Of a DNA stretch of 64,000 nt, positions 9,251-18,265 are shown one piece after another; within the stretch, counting starts at the first letter, position 1, and the number at the start of each line of letters is the position of its first letter. Under the pieces are notes generated by a model, which saw only the letters and a program-made list of their open reading frames with translations, had not been told where the DNA came from and searched no databases. The stretch spans positions 124,001 to 188,000 of the forward strand of contig LDWW01000002.1 in assembly GCA_001045525.1 (NCBI GenBank), read 5' to 3'. The DNA comes from Chitinispirillum alkaliphilum. Its GTDB lineage: Bacteria > Fibrobacterota > Chitinivibrionia > Chitinivibrionales > Chitinispirillaceae. Made by a program: the position numbers and the translations under genes.

Positions 9251-12200
9251 ATGTCAAGAAAACTTGTACCCCACGATGGTAACTCGGCTACCTCTCATAT
9301 AGCCCATGCCGTCAATGAAGTGATCGCCATATACCCTATTACTCCATCTTCGGGAATGGGAGAAGCGTGTGATGAAAAATCAGCTGCCGGAGAAAAGAAC
9401 ATCTGGGGAACAGTTCCGCATGTTTCTGAGATGCAGTCAGAAGCTGGTGCTGCAGGTGCGGTACACGGAGCCCTCTGCGCAGGAGCTCTTACCACTACTT
9501 TTACCGCTTCTCAGGGTCTTCTTCTAATGATTCCCAACATGTACAAAATTGCCGGTGAACTCACACCTACAGTTTTCCATGTTTCAGCAAGATCTCTTGC
9601 CTGTCAGGGACTCTCAATTTTCGGCGACCACAGTGATGTAATGTCAGTCAGACAAACCGGTTTTGCACTGCTTTCATCAACTACAGTTCAGGAAGCGATG
9701 GACTTTTCTCTTATCGCACATGCTGCAACACTTGAAGCACGCGTTCCTTTCCTTCACTTCTTTGATGGGTTCCGTACTTCTCACGAAATGCAGAAAATTG
9801 AAGAGCTCACTTTTGATGATATCCGCCAAATGATCGATAACGATATGGTGCATGCACATCGCAAACGCGCGATGACACCTGATCGTCCTTTCATAAAAGG
9901 TACCGCCCAGAACCCCGATGTATACTTTCAGGGACGTGAAACTGTTAATCCTTTCTATAATGCATGTCCTGATATCGTACAGAAATACATGGATAAATTC
10001 GCCGCTCTGACCGGCAGACAGTATAAGCTGTTTGATTATGAAGGTCACCCTGAAGCGGAGAAAGTTATCATCATTATGGGTTCAGGTGCTGATACTGTTC
10101 ATGAAACCTCTGATTTCCTTAACTCTAATGGGGAAAAAACCGGTGTACTTAAAGTTCGCCTTTTCCGTCCTTTCAAGGCAAGTGCAATGATTGATGCCCT
10201 GCCTTCAACTGTTAAGAAAATTGCCGTTCTGGACAGAACAAAAGAACCTGGTTCTCTCGGTGAACCACTCTATGAAGATGTACGTACTGCAATTGGTGAG
10301 TCAATGGAGGGTGAAAATTCAAAATTTACCAGCTGGCCAAAAGTTATTGGCGGAAGATACGGCCTGGGTTCAGCAGAGTTTACACCCGGAATGGTGAAAG
10401 CTGTTTACGATGAGCTTGATAAGGGCAAATCCAAAAACCATTTCGTCATCGGTATCAATGAAAATCTTACCAACAGTTCGCTTGAGTACGATGCGAATTT
10501 CACCACAGAGACCGATGATGTTTACCGTGCTCTTTTTTACGGACTCGGTTCAGACGGTACTGTCAGTGCAAACAAAAACAGCATAAAAATCATCTCTGAT
10601 AAAACTGACAATAACACTCAGGGTTATTTTGTTTATGACTCAAAGAAGGCGGGTACGGTAACCATTTCTCATCTTAGATTCGGGAAAGCCACAATCCGTC
10701 GCCCCTATCTTATCACCAAATCAAACTTTCTCGCATGTCACAACTTCTCCTTTGTCGAAAAGTACAACATGCTCAAAAACCTTGTTGACGGAGGGATTTT
10801 CCTTCTGACAAGTCAGTTTGATAAGGATACTGTCTGGTCAAATCTGCCTGGCAGAGTGCAGAAACAGATCATCGACAAAAAACTCAAGTTCTACGTTATC
10901 GATGCTACCGACATTGCAGAAGGTATCGGTCTTGGTCCCCGTATCAACACCATAATGCAGACTGCCTTCTTCAAAATTTCCAAAGTCATTGATGAAAACG
11001 TGGCTATAGAGAGCATAAAAGATGCTATTAAGATGACTTACGGTAAAAAGGGTGATGCAATCGTTTCCATGAATATAGAATCGATTGATAAGGCTCTCTC
11101 CGGTGTTCAGCAGGTTGACTACCCTCAGGAAGTCACCAATCCTATAACCGAAAGTGGTGTAATAGCTACTGATGCTCCTGATTTTGTAAAGAATGTAACA
11201 GCCAAGATTATGAGACAGGAAGGTGATACAATTCCGGTTTCTGATATGCCAAATGATGGTGTATGGCCTTCAGGTACAACCAAGTTTGAAAGACGCAATA
11301 TTGCGGTTCAGATTCCTGTATGGAATTCAGAAACATGTATTCAGTGTAACCGCTGTTCTCTGTTGTGTCCTCATGCTACTGTCAGACCTAAGGCATATGA
11401 TGCGAAGTATCTTGAAGACGCTCCTGAAACATTCAAATCAGCTGATGCCAAAGGAAAGGAACTTGCAGGTTTGAAATACACTCTGCAGGTTGCACCTGAG
11501 GATTGTACTGGATGCGGGATCTGTGTTGAAAACTGCCCTGCAAAGGAAAAAGGTGCTATCTCAATGCAGCCCCAGAGCGATATCCGGGAACAGGAAGCTA
11601 AAAACTGGGATTACTTCCTCAGCATTCCGGAAACAGAACCTGACAAATACAAGCTTGAAACCGTTAAGGGAAGTCAGTTCAGCCGTCCTCTCTTTGAATT
11701 CAGCGGTGCGTGTGCAGGCTGTGGAGAAACAGCTTATATAAAACTGATCTCACAGCTTGTTGGAGACAGATCATACATTGCCAACGCTACAGGATGTTCA
11801 TCAATCTATGGTGGAAACCTCCCCACTACCCCCTACACAACCCGGGACGATGGGAAAGGACCTACATGGAATAACTCACTGTTTGAGGACAATGCAGAGC
11901 TTGCTTTTGGCATGAGACTTACAGTTGATAAGTTCTCTGAATACGCAAAAGAGCTGTGTGAGAGAGCAATCAGTGCCGACTGCTGCAGCGCAGAAGTTAA
12001 AAATCTCCTTGGCGAGATCATAAATGCTCCACAGACCAATCAGGCTGAAATTGAAATTCAGCGCCAGAAGATTGAAAAGGTAAGGGCAGAAATTACTGGA
12101 TGTTCATCCGAGATCTGCAAAGAACTTGTTACCGTTATCGACTATCTGGTTAAAAAATCTGTGTGGGCTCTTGGTGGTGATGGTTGGGCATATGATATCG

Positions 12201-12802
12201 GTTATGGTGGTGTTGACCATGTTCTTGCTTCCGGCAAAAACGTAAATGTCATGGTAGTGGACACAGAAGTCTACTCCAACACCGGTGGTCAGTCATCCAA
12301 AGCTACTCCTATGGGAGCAGTGGCAAAGTTTGCCGCCAGCGGTAAACCAACCGCCAAGAAAGATATGGCAATGCTTGCAATGAGCTACGGATATATCTAT
12401 GTTGCAAAGATCGCTCTTGGTGCAAATCAGAACCAGGCAATCAAGGCAATAGCAGAAGCCGAAGCATATGACGGTCCAAGTTTGATTCTTGCATACTCAC
12501 ACTGTATTGCACACGGAATCAATATGGTCAAAGGGTATGATGAGCAGCGTCTTGCTGTGGAATCAGGCCACTGGCCTCTGTTCCGTTACAATCCGGACCT
12601 TTCTGCTCAGGGTAAAAATCCGTTCATCCTTGACAGCAAAGAGCCATCAATTCCGATCTCTGATTATGTTTATAATGAAAACCGTTATAAAATCCTTCAG
12701 CGTGCAAATCCGGAGTTGTCAAAAGCATTCATTGACGAAGCGCAGAAAAATGTTACTGCCAAGTATAAAATGCTCAAACAGCTCGCTTCTGCTGAAGCAT
12801 AA
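9251..12802 (+). CDS. nifJ: Pyruvate:ferredoxin (flavodoxin) oxidoreductase
   Basis: Single-chain PFOR of 1183 residues, the normal length. It converts pyruvate, CoA and oxidised ferredoxin to acetyl-CoA, CO2 and reduced ferredoxin, the central step of anaerobic sugar fermentation. Domain order is complete: N-terminal pyrimidine-binding domain (AIYPITPSSGMGE), domain II/III (GSGADTVHETSDFL), two 4Fe-4S clusters (CIQCNRCSLLCPHA near 696 and CTGCGICVENCPAK near 752), the proximal-cluster ACAGCGETAY near 820, and the TPP-binding GGDGWAYDIGYGG with YSNTGGQSSKATPMG. The ATG sits behind AGGAG with ideal spacing; the frame is open 21 codons upstream. It is monocistronic with its own terminator and connects to the acetate-forming genes at 42-46 kb. 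Confidence 0.97.
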   Translation: MSRKLVPHDGNSATSHIAHAVNEVIAIYPITPSSGMGEACDEKSAAGEKNIWGTVPHVSEMQSEAGAAGAVHGALCAGALTTTFTASQGLLLMIPNMYKIAGELTPTVFHVSARSLACQGLSIFGDHSDVMSVRQTGFALLSSTTVQEAMDFSLIAHAATLEARVPFLHFFDGFRTSHEMQKIEELTFDDIRQMIDNDMVHAHRKRAMTPDRPFIKGTAQNPDVYFQGRETVNPFYNACPDIVQKYMDKFAALTGRQYKLFDYEGHPEAEKVIIIMGSGADTVHETSDFLNSNGEKTGVLKVRLFRPFKASAMIDALPSTVKKIAVLDRTKEPGSLGEPLYEDVRTAIGESMEGENSKFTSWPKVIGGRYGLGSAEFTPGMVKAVYDELDKGKSKNHFVIGINENLTNSSLEYDANFTTETDDVYRALFYGLGSDGTVSANKNSIKIISDKTDNNTQGYFVYDSKKAGTVTISHLRFGKATIRRPYLITKSNFLACHNFSFVEKYNMLKNLVDGGIFLLTSQFDKDTVWSNLPGRVQKQIIDKKLKFYVIDATDIAEGIGLGPRINTIMQTAFFKISKVIDENVAIESIKDAIKMTYGKKGDAIVSMNIESIDKALSGVQQVDYPQEVTNPITESGVIATDAPDFVKNVTAKIMRQEGDTIPVSDMPNDGVWPSGTTKFERRNIAVQIPVWNSETCIQCNRCSLLCPHATVRPKAYDAKYLEDAPETFKSADAKGKELAGLKYTLQVAPEDCTGCGICVENCPAKEKGAISMQPQSDIREQEAKNWDYFLSIPETEPDKYKLETVKGSQFSRPLFEFSGACAGCGETAYIKLISQLVGDRSYIANATGCSSIYGGNLPTTPYTTRDDGKGPTWNNSLFEDNAELAFGMRLTVDKFSEYAKELCERAISADCCSAEVKNLLGEIINAPQTNQAEIEIQRQKIEKVRAEITGCSSEICKELVTVIDYLVKKSVWALGGDGWAYDIGYGGVDHVLASGKNVNVMVVDTEVYSNTGGQSSKATPMGAVAKFAASGKPTAKKDMAMLAMSYGYIYVAKIALGANQNQAIKAIAEAEAYDGPSLILAYSHCIAHGINMVKGYDEQRLAVESGHWPLFRYNPDLSAQGKNPFILDSKEPSIPISDYVYNENRYKILQRANPELSKAFIDEAQKNVTAKYKMLKQLASAEA

Positions 12803-12828
12803 TCAAAGTCTTAAATTGTATTACACAA

Positions 12829-12863
12829 AATCTCCGGAAAGTTTTTTCCGGGGATTTTTTTTT
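12829..12863 (+). terminator. Rho-independent terminator of nifJ
   Basis: Long stem AATCTCCGGAAA pairing with TTTCCGGGGATT (one G-U pair) around a short T-rich loop, followed directly by a run of T. Textbook structure 27 bases after the nifJ stop. Confidence 0.9.
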
Positions 12864-12980
12864 GCAACCTCACCAATTTGTTTTTGATCCTCCTGCCGTT
12901 TTAATGCTCCGATAAATATTCAAATTTTATTCTCAGCAGGTTTAAATTATATTGAATTAATTACCCTTCAGGAGTATGTG

Positions 12981-13565
12981 ATGAAAATTTTCCTGCTGCT
13001 TATTGCTCTGTTCACAGCCCCGCTCCACCTGACGGCTCAGCCTCAAACCGGCAGTGTAAACGTGGGTGTGCTTTTTATGTTCGGAGCAAGGCATGATAAT
13101 ATACGGATGTGTGTGGCTTCTCCAGGAGGAGTAAAAATTGGCCCTGTGGGGGATATAATGCTAACCATTCGCTATGGTGTTAGAGATAACATAGCCATTG
13201 GAGCCGATGTACCGGTGATGCGCCCGTTACTTTTTGGAGCAGCATTCAGGATGCTGCAATTTGAACCACAGTTTGTGCTTGACTGGAAAAGCCCGCGTGA
13301 AAATGTCGATCTTATTACATCACTTACCCTTGGCCCCAGCTTTCATTACGGACCCGATTACCAGTCTGATAACAGCAACCGTTCTCCATCATTTTTCGCC
13401 TGGGGACCAAATGTTGGGATAAGACTTGGAGTCGGATTTGGTGAAAGTTATAATCCAAGAAACAACATTGTTGCGCTGCGTCCATTTTATACAGCTCTTT
13501 TCGCCCCGGATTACAGAAACGGGAGAGTACTTGGAGGAGCATTCGAATATCTCAGAACCTTTTAG
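12981..13565 (+). CDS. Secreted protein of unknown function, barrel-like
   Basis: I do not recognise this 194-residue protein. It has a clear cleavable signal peptide (MKIFLLLIALFTAPLHLTAQ) and then alternating hydrophobic and polar strands rich in Gly and aromatic residues (MLTIRYGVRDNIAIGADVPV, PNVGIRLGVGFGESY), suggesting an 8- to 10-strand outer-membrane barrel or periplasmic beta protein. It ends in LRTF with a terminal Phe, as many outer-membrane barrels do. The ATG follows AGGAG at 6 bases. The next gene starts 10 bases downstream, so the two are probably cotranscribed. Confidence 0.7.
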   Translation: MKIFLLLIALFTAPLHLTAQPQTGSVNVGVLFMFGARHDNIRMCVASPGGVKIGPVGDIMLTIRYGVRDNIAIGADVPVMRPLLFGAAFRMLQFEPQFVLDWKSPRENVDLITSLTLGPSFHYGPDYQSDNSNRSPSFFAWGPNVGIRLGVGFGESYNPRNNIVALRPFYTALFAPDYRNGRVLGGAFEYLRTF

Positions 13566-13574
13566 AAAAATACT

Positions 13575-14393
13575 ATGTATAACCAAAAAAATACCTATCA
13601 CTACCACCAACGCTCCTTTTACTGCGAACTTTTTTTCTCCATCATCTATGTTCCCGTGCTTGTCCTGTTCTGGCTTACAACTCTATACACATTCCACATA
13701 ACCGGGATTATTCATTACCCGGCAGTCAGGTCAACAATTTACCTCAGCATCAGTTTTTTTGCCTCCATGATTCTCTATCACCATATGCGCAGGGAAATGA
13801 GTACACGATTCATTGCACTTGAGGATGAGTGCCTGATAAAAAAAACATCAAAAACAATCCAAAGAATCTCCTATACAGATATCGAATCGATTAAACATCT
13901 ATATATTCCATTCATAAAAGGGTTTATAATCCTTAAATCAAAAAAGGGTGGATGTCTGATCTTACCCCTTTTTATCAGAAACTGCAGTGCGCTTCTTGAA
14001 CAGATCCGTATCAATATGTCCAGATCAATCGATGCCACCTGTAAAATTTCTGAAAAGGAATGGGCAAAGCTTAAAAAGACTGCTTATCAGCATGATATTT
14101 CCAGAGAAAGGCATTTTCGTCTTCTCTACCCTCTTGTCCGGATAACCGTTCTTTTCTCTGTAGCGGGAACGTTTGTAGCCTCCCAATACTGGGGAATGTT
14201 GCTGTTACCAGCGCTGCTGTTTGGACTCAGTGGTATCTTTTTCCCTACCACTGCATATCTTATTTCAGACTACCTTTTGATAAACACAAACAGGGATTTA
14301 AAAGAGAAAAATGAGCTTCTGTTTGCCCTGCTTATATCAATATTAGTTTATATGATTGCAGGCATAGTGACCACAAGGCTACTGATATTATAG
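13575..14393 (+). CDS. Membrane protein with a PH-like central region
   Basis: Unrecognised 272-residue inner-membrane protein. Two hydrophobic segments near residues 18-40 and 52-70 are followed by a soluble region of about 110 residues (FIALEDECLIKKTSKTIQRI, YTDIESIKHLYIPFIKG, FIILKSKKGGCLILPLFI). That pattern resembles bacterial PH domains of the YdbS/YdbT kind. Three more membrane segments follow near 190-210, 214-235 and 250-270. It is 10 bases from the preceding secreted protein with little ribosome site of its own, so coupling is likely. Function unknown; the PH-like call is a guess from strand pattern. Confidence 0.65.
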   Translation: MYNQKNTYHYHQRSFYCELFFSIIYVPVLVLFWLTTLYTFHITGIIHYPAVRSTIYLSISFFASMILYHHMRREMSTRFIALEDECLIKKTSKTIQRISYTDIESIKHLYIPFIKGFIILKSKKGGCLILPLFIRNCSALLEQIRINMSRSIDATCKISEKEWAKLKKTAYQHDISRERHFRLLYPLVRITVLFSVAGTFVASQYWGMLLLPALLFGLSGIFFPTTAYLISDYLLINTNRDLKEKNELLFALLISILVYMIAGIVTTRLLIL

Positions 14394-14435
14394 AAAGTAA
14401 ACACACCCGTTTCCCCTTCACACTAAATCAAGTAA

Positions 14436-15437
14436 ATGAAAAGTATGAATATTTCTGTCTCAAACCCATCTTTTAAGATAAAAACGCTACCCATTGATCC
14501 CCCACTTCTTCTTGCACCTATGGCCGGGCTTACCCATAGTGCCTTTCGACGCCTTATTTCTGAACTGGGAGGCTATGGAGCATTGTTTACAGAAATGCTC
14601 TCGGGCACAGCATTAACCGGGGAAGATTTGTTCAGATCGACATTTACAAAACGAAGAGATTGCGAGGGAAAAGTACTCTACCAGCTTCGGCTTAGCGGCA
14701 CAGAAAACATGCCCCTTATCTTCTCAAGGCTTAAAACAATACACCCCCATGGTATCGATATAAACCTTGGGTGCCCTGCACCGGAAATCAAAAGGCAGAA
14801 ATCCGGAGCAGCATTGTTTGATGATATGGACAGACTAAAAGAGGTCCTTTACTCCTGTCGCAAATTATGGGATGGCCCACTAAGTGTTAAGTGCCGCCTT
14901 GGTATCAACACACCCGGCTGGCAAGATCGGTTTACAGAAAGAATCAGACTGTTTGAACAGTGCGACATTGATGCCATCACAGTCCATCCCCGTTTTACCG
15001 ATGAAAAACTCAAAAGGAAAGCTCGCTGGAATCTCTTTCCATGGATAACTTCCCTCACTTCGATCCCGATTATTGCAAACGGAGATATTCAAACAGCTCA
15101 GGATACAGAGAAACTGCTGTCTGAATCGGGATGTAAAGCGGTGATGCTGGGACGAACCGCAATAGCTAAACCATGGCTCTTTAATCAAATTACCTATGGC
15201 GATTCCACCCCGGACCTTAAGCAAATATGGGAAAAGTTTACTCACTATACAGTGGAGGATTTCGGTGAGTATAAGGCAATCGGCAAAATAAAGAAGTTCA
15301 GTTTCTATTTTGCACAAAACTTCTTTTTCAACCACCAGTTTCACAGCCAGATCATCTCCGCTCCGAATCTGGAAATGCTTCTTAGCCGTGCACAGAAGTT
15401 TTTGCTATCTGAACCAAAATTATCCAAACAGCCATAA
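14436..15437 (+). CDS. dus: tRNA-dihydrouridine synthase
   Basis: FMN enzyme of 333 residues that reduces uridines in the D-loop of tRNA with NADPH. Family motifs in order: LLAPMAGLTHSAFRRLI (FMN phosphate region), LFTEMLSG, DINLGCPAPEIKRQKSGAAL with the catalytic Cys, LSVKCRLGI, ITVHPRFTDE, IPIIANGDIQT and CKAVMLGRTAIAKPWLF. The subclass (DusA, B or C) is not certain, though the PxPxx-type GCPAPEI signature fits the DusB-like bacterial group. A second in-frame ATG 9 bases downstream (MNISVSN) is an equally good start. Confidence 0.92.
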   Translation: MKSMNISVSNPSFKIKTLPIDPPLLLAPMAGLTHSAFRRLISELGGYGALFTEMLSGTALTGEDLFRSTFTKRRDCEGKVLYQLRLSGTENMPLIFSRLKTIHPHGIDINLGCPAPEIKRQKSGAALFDDMDRLKEVLYSCRKLWDGPLSVKCRLGINTPGWQDRFTERIRLFEQCDIDAITVHPRFTDEKLKRKARWNLFPWITSLTSIPIIANGDIQTAQDTEKLLSESGCKAVMLGRTAIAKPWLFNQITYGDSTPDLKQIWEKFTHYTVEDFGEYKAIGKIKKFSFYFAQNFFFNHQFHSQIISAPNLEMLLSRAQKFLLSEPKLSKQP

Positions 15438-15626
15438 TTTACCCTGATCAGTTTACTTTTACAGGTCATATATGGTAAATTGCAGGAAAAGCTTAAATTT
15501 TTACCCTTTATCCTTACACAATAGCTGTTGGCAGTTTTTATTTTTCAAAACAATTACATTCAGCATAGAGCCATGCTGAATCTATAATCACACACTCTCT
15601 CTAATGCATACTCAGGAGTTTAATAA

Positions 15627-16589
15627 ATGCGGATTCTCTCTGGAATTAAACCATCCGGCAATCTCCATATCGGTAATTATTTCGGAATGATAAAACCTAT
15701 GGTGCAATCCCAGAATCGCGGCGAGCTTTTCTGTTTCATAGCCAACATGCACAGCCTTACCACTCTCTTTGATGGCAAAAAGATGCAGGAATACACAAAC
15801 GATGCTCTTCTTGATCTCCTTGCACTTGGAATTGATCCGGAGAAATCGGTATTCTGGGTTCAGTCTGATGTACCGGAAGTCACAGAACTTACATGGTATC
15901 TCAACAATGTAACCCCCGTGGGACTGCTCGAACGAAGTCATGCATATAAAGATGCTATTGCGAAAAATATCCCCCCCAATAACGGTCTGTTTTCTTATCC
16001 GGTTCTGATGGCTGCAGATATACTAATGTATCAATCAAATGTGGTTCCGGTAGGAAAAGATCAAAAACAGCACCTTGAAATCACACGTGATCTGGCTGCA
16101 AAATTCAACTCCACATACGGAGAGGTGTTTACTCTGCCAGAACCCGAAATTCATGAAGAGTTAGCCATAATACCCGGTCTGGACGGACAGAAAATGTCCA
16201 AGTCTTACGGAAACACAATTGAGATATTCAGTGCAGAGAAGAGTCTCAGGAAAAAAATCATGAGCATAGTCACAGATCCAACACCAGTTGAGGCACCGAA
16301 GGATCCCGACAAGAGTACGATCTACTCCCTTTACAAACTCTTTGCATCCAAAGAGCAGTCCGATACAATGGCGGAAAAATTCAAAGCCGGGGGGTATGGT
16401 TACGGAGATGCAAAAAAAGAACTCTTTGAGGTGCTGCGCGACTACTTTCTCCCCTACCGCCAAAAACGTGAAGAGCTGAAAAACAATCCAAAATTTATTC
16501 TTGAGATCAGAGAATTTGGAGCAGAAAAAGCCAGAAAAGCAGCTCAGGAGACTATTTCAAAAGTAAGGGAGCTACTGGGAGTGATATAA
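15627..16589 (+). CDS. trpS: Tryptophanyl-tRNA synthetase
   Basis: Class I aminoacyl-tRNA synthetase of 320 residues, the bacterial length, charging tRNA-Trp. The HIGH motif appears as SGNLHIGNYFG near residue 12 and the KMSKS motif as GQKMSKSYGNTIE near residue 193. KDQKQHLEITRDLA and the C-terminal helix bundle are typical. The ATG follows CAGGAG at 8 bases. The 190-base leader (15438-15626) has no visible T-box or long hairpin that I can defend. A strong bidirectional terminator follows. Confidence 0.96.
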   Translation: MRILSGIKPSGNLHIGNYFGMIKPMVQSQNRGELFCFIANMHSLTTLFDGKKMQEYTNDALLDLLALGIDPEKSVFWVQSDVPEVTELTWYLNNVTPVGLLERSHAYKDAIAKNIPPNNGLFSYPVLMAADILMYQSNVVPVGKDQKQHLEITRDLAAKFNSTYGEVFTLPEPEIHEELAIIPGLDGQKMSKSYGNTIEIFSAEKSLRKKIMSIVTDPTPVEAPKDPDKSTIYSLYKLFASKEQSDTMAEKFKAGGYGYGDAKKELFEVLRDYFLPYRQKREELKNNPKFILEIREFGAEKARKAAQETISKVRELLGVI

Positions 16590-16633
16590 AAAAACTCCGG
16601 GGTTGATGGATCTGGTTTCATCAGCCCCGGTTT
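16588..16633. terminator. Bidirectional terminator between trpS and the HD-GYP gene
   Basis: 12-base-pair stem CCGGGGTTGATG/CATCAGCCCCGG (one G-U pair, 16597-16608 with 16619-16630) with a 10-base loop. The A-run at 16588-16594 supplies a T-run for the minus-strand gene; only TTT follows on the plus side. Confidence 0.85.
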
Positions 16634-16645
16634 ACTATCATTGTT

Positions 16646-17842
16646 TTAAGTGATAAGCTCTAGCTTAAAGCCCCTGTACTTTGAAGTGTCAATGAGAATG
16701 GGCTTTATTTTCTGGCTGTTTTTGGTTTCATAGATTATTATCTGCGGCGTTTCAAGATTCCCCTCATTATCCCTGGCCACAACACCTCTGTACCCTATCA
16801 ACTGAACTGACGGAGCATCTTTTATTCTGATTCTGGCACCTACAGGGAACATCGGAACAATTGATGTCAGTGTTTTGACAATATCAGAGTTAAGCCTGTT
16901 GCCACTGTTTTTGATTATGACGGTCATCACATCCTTTACACCAAGTTTCAATCCGTTATCATACCTGCCGCTCATGAGCATATCGTAAGTGTCTGCGACT
17001 GCCACAATTTCAGCAAATCGATGAATCATGTTTTGTCTTGAGAAATCCTTTAACGGAGGTCTGTTATCACCCTTTAATTTTTGAGGAAATCCACCCCCGT
17101 CCTGGTGTTCATGGTGTTGGAGAGCCACTGCAGCACTGGTTGAAGGGATCAGATGATTTTGTGACAACATCAAATATCCATACACCGGATGCTGATTATA
17201 CTGCTTCAGCTCCTCTTCGGTGAGTTGTTGATTCTGACGTTTTTTCTCCAAAATTTCACCAGGAATAGCAATTAACCCAAGGTCATAATTGAGCGCTCCA
17301 ATTCCAAGCTGTTTCATCTCCTCGTAGGAGAATTTGTACTTTTTACCTATACAAAGAGAAGTGATGGTCACATTGAGAGCATGGCTAAGCAGTTTGGGTT
17401 GGGTCTGCTGTATAGCAGAGAGGTTAAGCACGATGGAAGACTGACTCATAATCTCATCAACAAATTGCTCCAGAGCCTTTGCCATCCCGGAACTCATTAT
17501 AAAATTGCTGAGATGTTGGCGGTTTTCCTTAATAATTTCCTTAACTTTTGCATTACTTCGGCTTCTGAACTGATTGAAAGCGTTTGTAAGCTCTTTGGAA
17601 GAGGTATCCAGGGATTTGGTCATCTCCCGCTGAGACTTATCTGAAACGGTGGTTTCCGGAGTAACATCCTCTGTCCCCTCAACTTCGATAAGGATATTGT
17701 TATATCCAAGCTGTTTGAGTCTGTTACGATAGCGTTCCTTAATCCTGTATCCGGCAGCAAGCAACAACTCACCGGAAGGCAGGAATATCGACTCTCCCAA
17801 AACCATGTCTTCATTCAATTCGTCGATATTGTATCTTACCAC
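16646..17842 (-). CDS. HD-GYP domain protein with altered metal site
   Basis: Protein of 398 residues. HD-GYP domains hydrolyse cyclic di-GMP with a di- or tri-iron centre. The fold is recognisable from residue 150 on: H154 (LLSHALNVTI), H218 (YNQHPVYGY), H243-H244 (ALQHHEHQDGG) and D287 (VADTYD). The diagnostic HD pair is NYD (Y186-D187), and GYP reads GFP (251-253). Loss of that metal-ligand His suggests weak or no phosphodiesterase activity, perhaps a c-di-GMP sensor instead. The N-terminal 60 residues form a DUF3391-like cap; the C-terminus has a PilZ-unlike beta domain (KDAPSVQLIGYRGVVARDNE). The GTG start follows AAGGGA at 6 bases. Confidence 0.85.
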   Translation of the reverse strand: MVRYNIDELNEDMVLGESIFLPSGELLLAAGYRIKERYRNRLKQLGYNNILIEVEGTEDVTPETTVSDKSQREMTKSLDTSSKELTNAFNQFRSRSNAKVKEIIKENRQHLSNFIMSSGMAKALEQFVDEIMSQSSIVLNLSAIQQTQPKLLSHALNVTITSLCIGKKYKFSYEEMKQLGIGALNYDLGLIAIPGEILEKKRQNQQLTEEELKQYNQHPVYGYLMLSQNHLIPSTSAAVALQHHEHQDGGGFPQKLKGDNRPPLKDFSRQNMIHRFAEIVAVADTYDMLMSGRYDNGLKLGVKDVMTVIIKNSGNRLNSDIVKTLTSIVPMFPVGARIRIKDAPSVQLIGYRGVVARDNEGNLETPQIIIYETKNSQKIKPILIDTSKYRGFKLELIT

Positions 17843-18070
17843 AGATCATCCCTTATTTAAAATTCAGTCTCTTCGATCCCGATATAAAAAATTATACCAT
17901 TAAAAATGCTTGCCTTAAACAAAAAAATTGGTCAGCTTTAAGTTCAGTTATTTCACTGATTTTACCATTTTAGAAAACATTTATAAAGCCCTCAAGTGTT
18001 TTTTTTAAAATGACGATAAGAAAGATATGAGGCATGGATGTCACATTTTCAAATTCAGGGATGGTGTACT

Positions 18071-18262
18071 ATGAAACAAAATTCCTCCGGTAATATACGC
18101 AAGGGACGTTTTCTGTGGATGGACTCTGAGGATCAGAACAAGTATCTCTCTGAGCTTACTCGGAAAATAACTTCAGATTTTTTCTGTAGTGATCAGGTGC
18201 TTTCAAAAATAGTCGAGGATCTTGCACCGGTGTTCTGTGACTGCTCTGAAATTGAAGACTGA
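18071..18262 (+). CDS. Small protein, possibly FlgM-like
   Basis: 63-residue frame with a plausible ribosome site (AGGGATGG before the ATG); the open frame starts 11 codons earlier without support. The C-terminal half, LSELTRKITSDFFCSDQVLS then KIVEDLAPVF, has the helix-turn-helix spacing of anti-sigma-28 factors (FlgM), where a helix, a short polar turn and a second helix clamp the sigma factor. This is a resemblance only; no flagellar genes are nearby. It ends 3 bases before the convergent P-II-like gene, which argues that it is a real, tightly packed gene. Could also be spurious. Confidence 0.5.
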   Translation: MKQNSSGNIRKGRFLWMDSEDQNKYLSELTRKITSDFFCSDQVLSKIVEDLAPVFCDCSEIED

Positions 18263-18265
18263 GCT

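Noticed and set aside
11223-11741. Two open frames on the plus strand inside nifJ.
   Set aside because: They are out-of-frame shadows of the PFOR gene; the in-frame protein carries all the conserved motifs.
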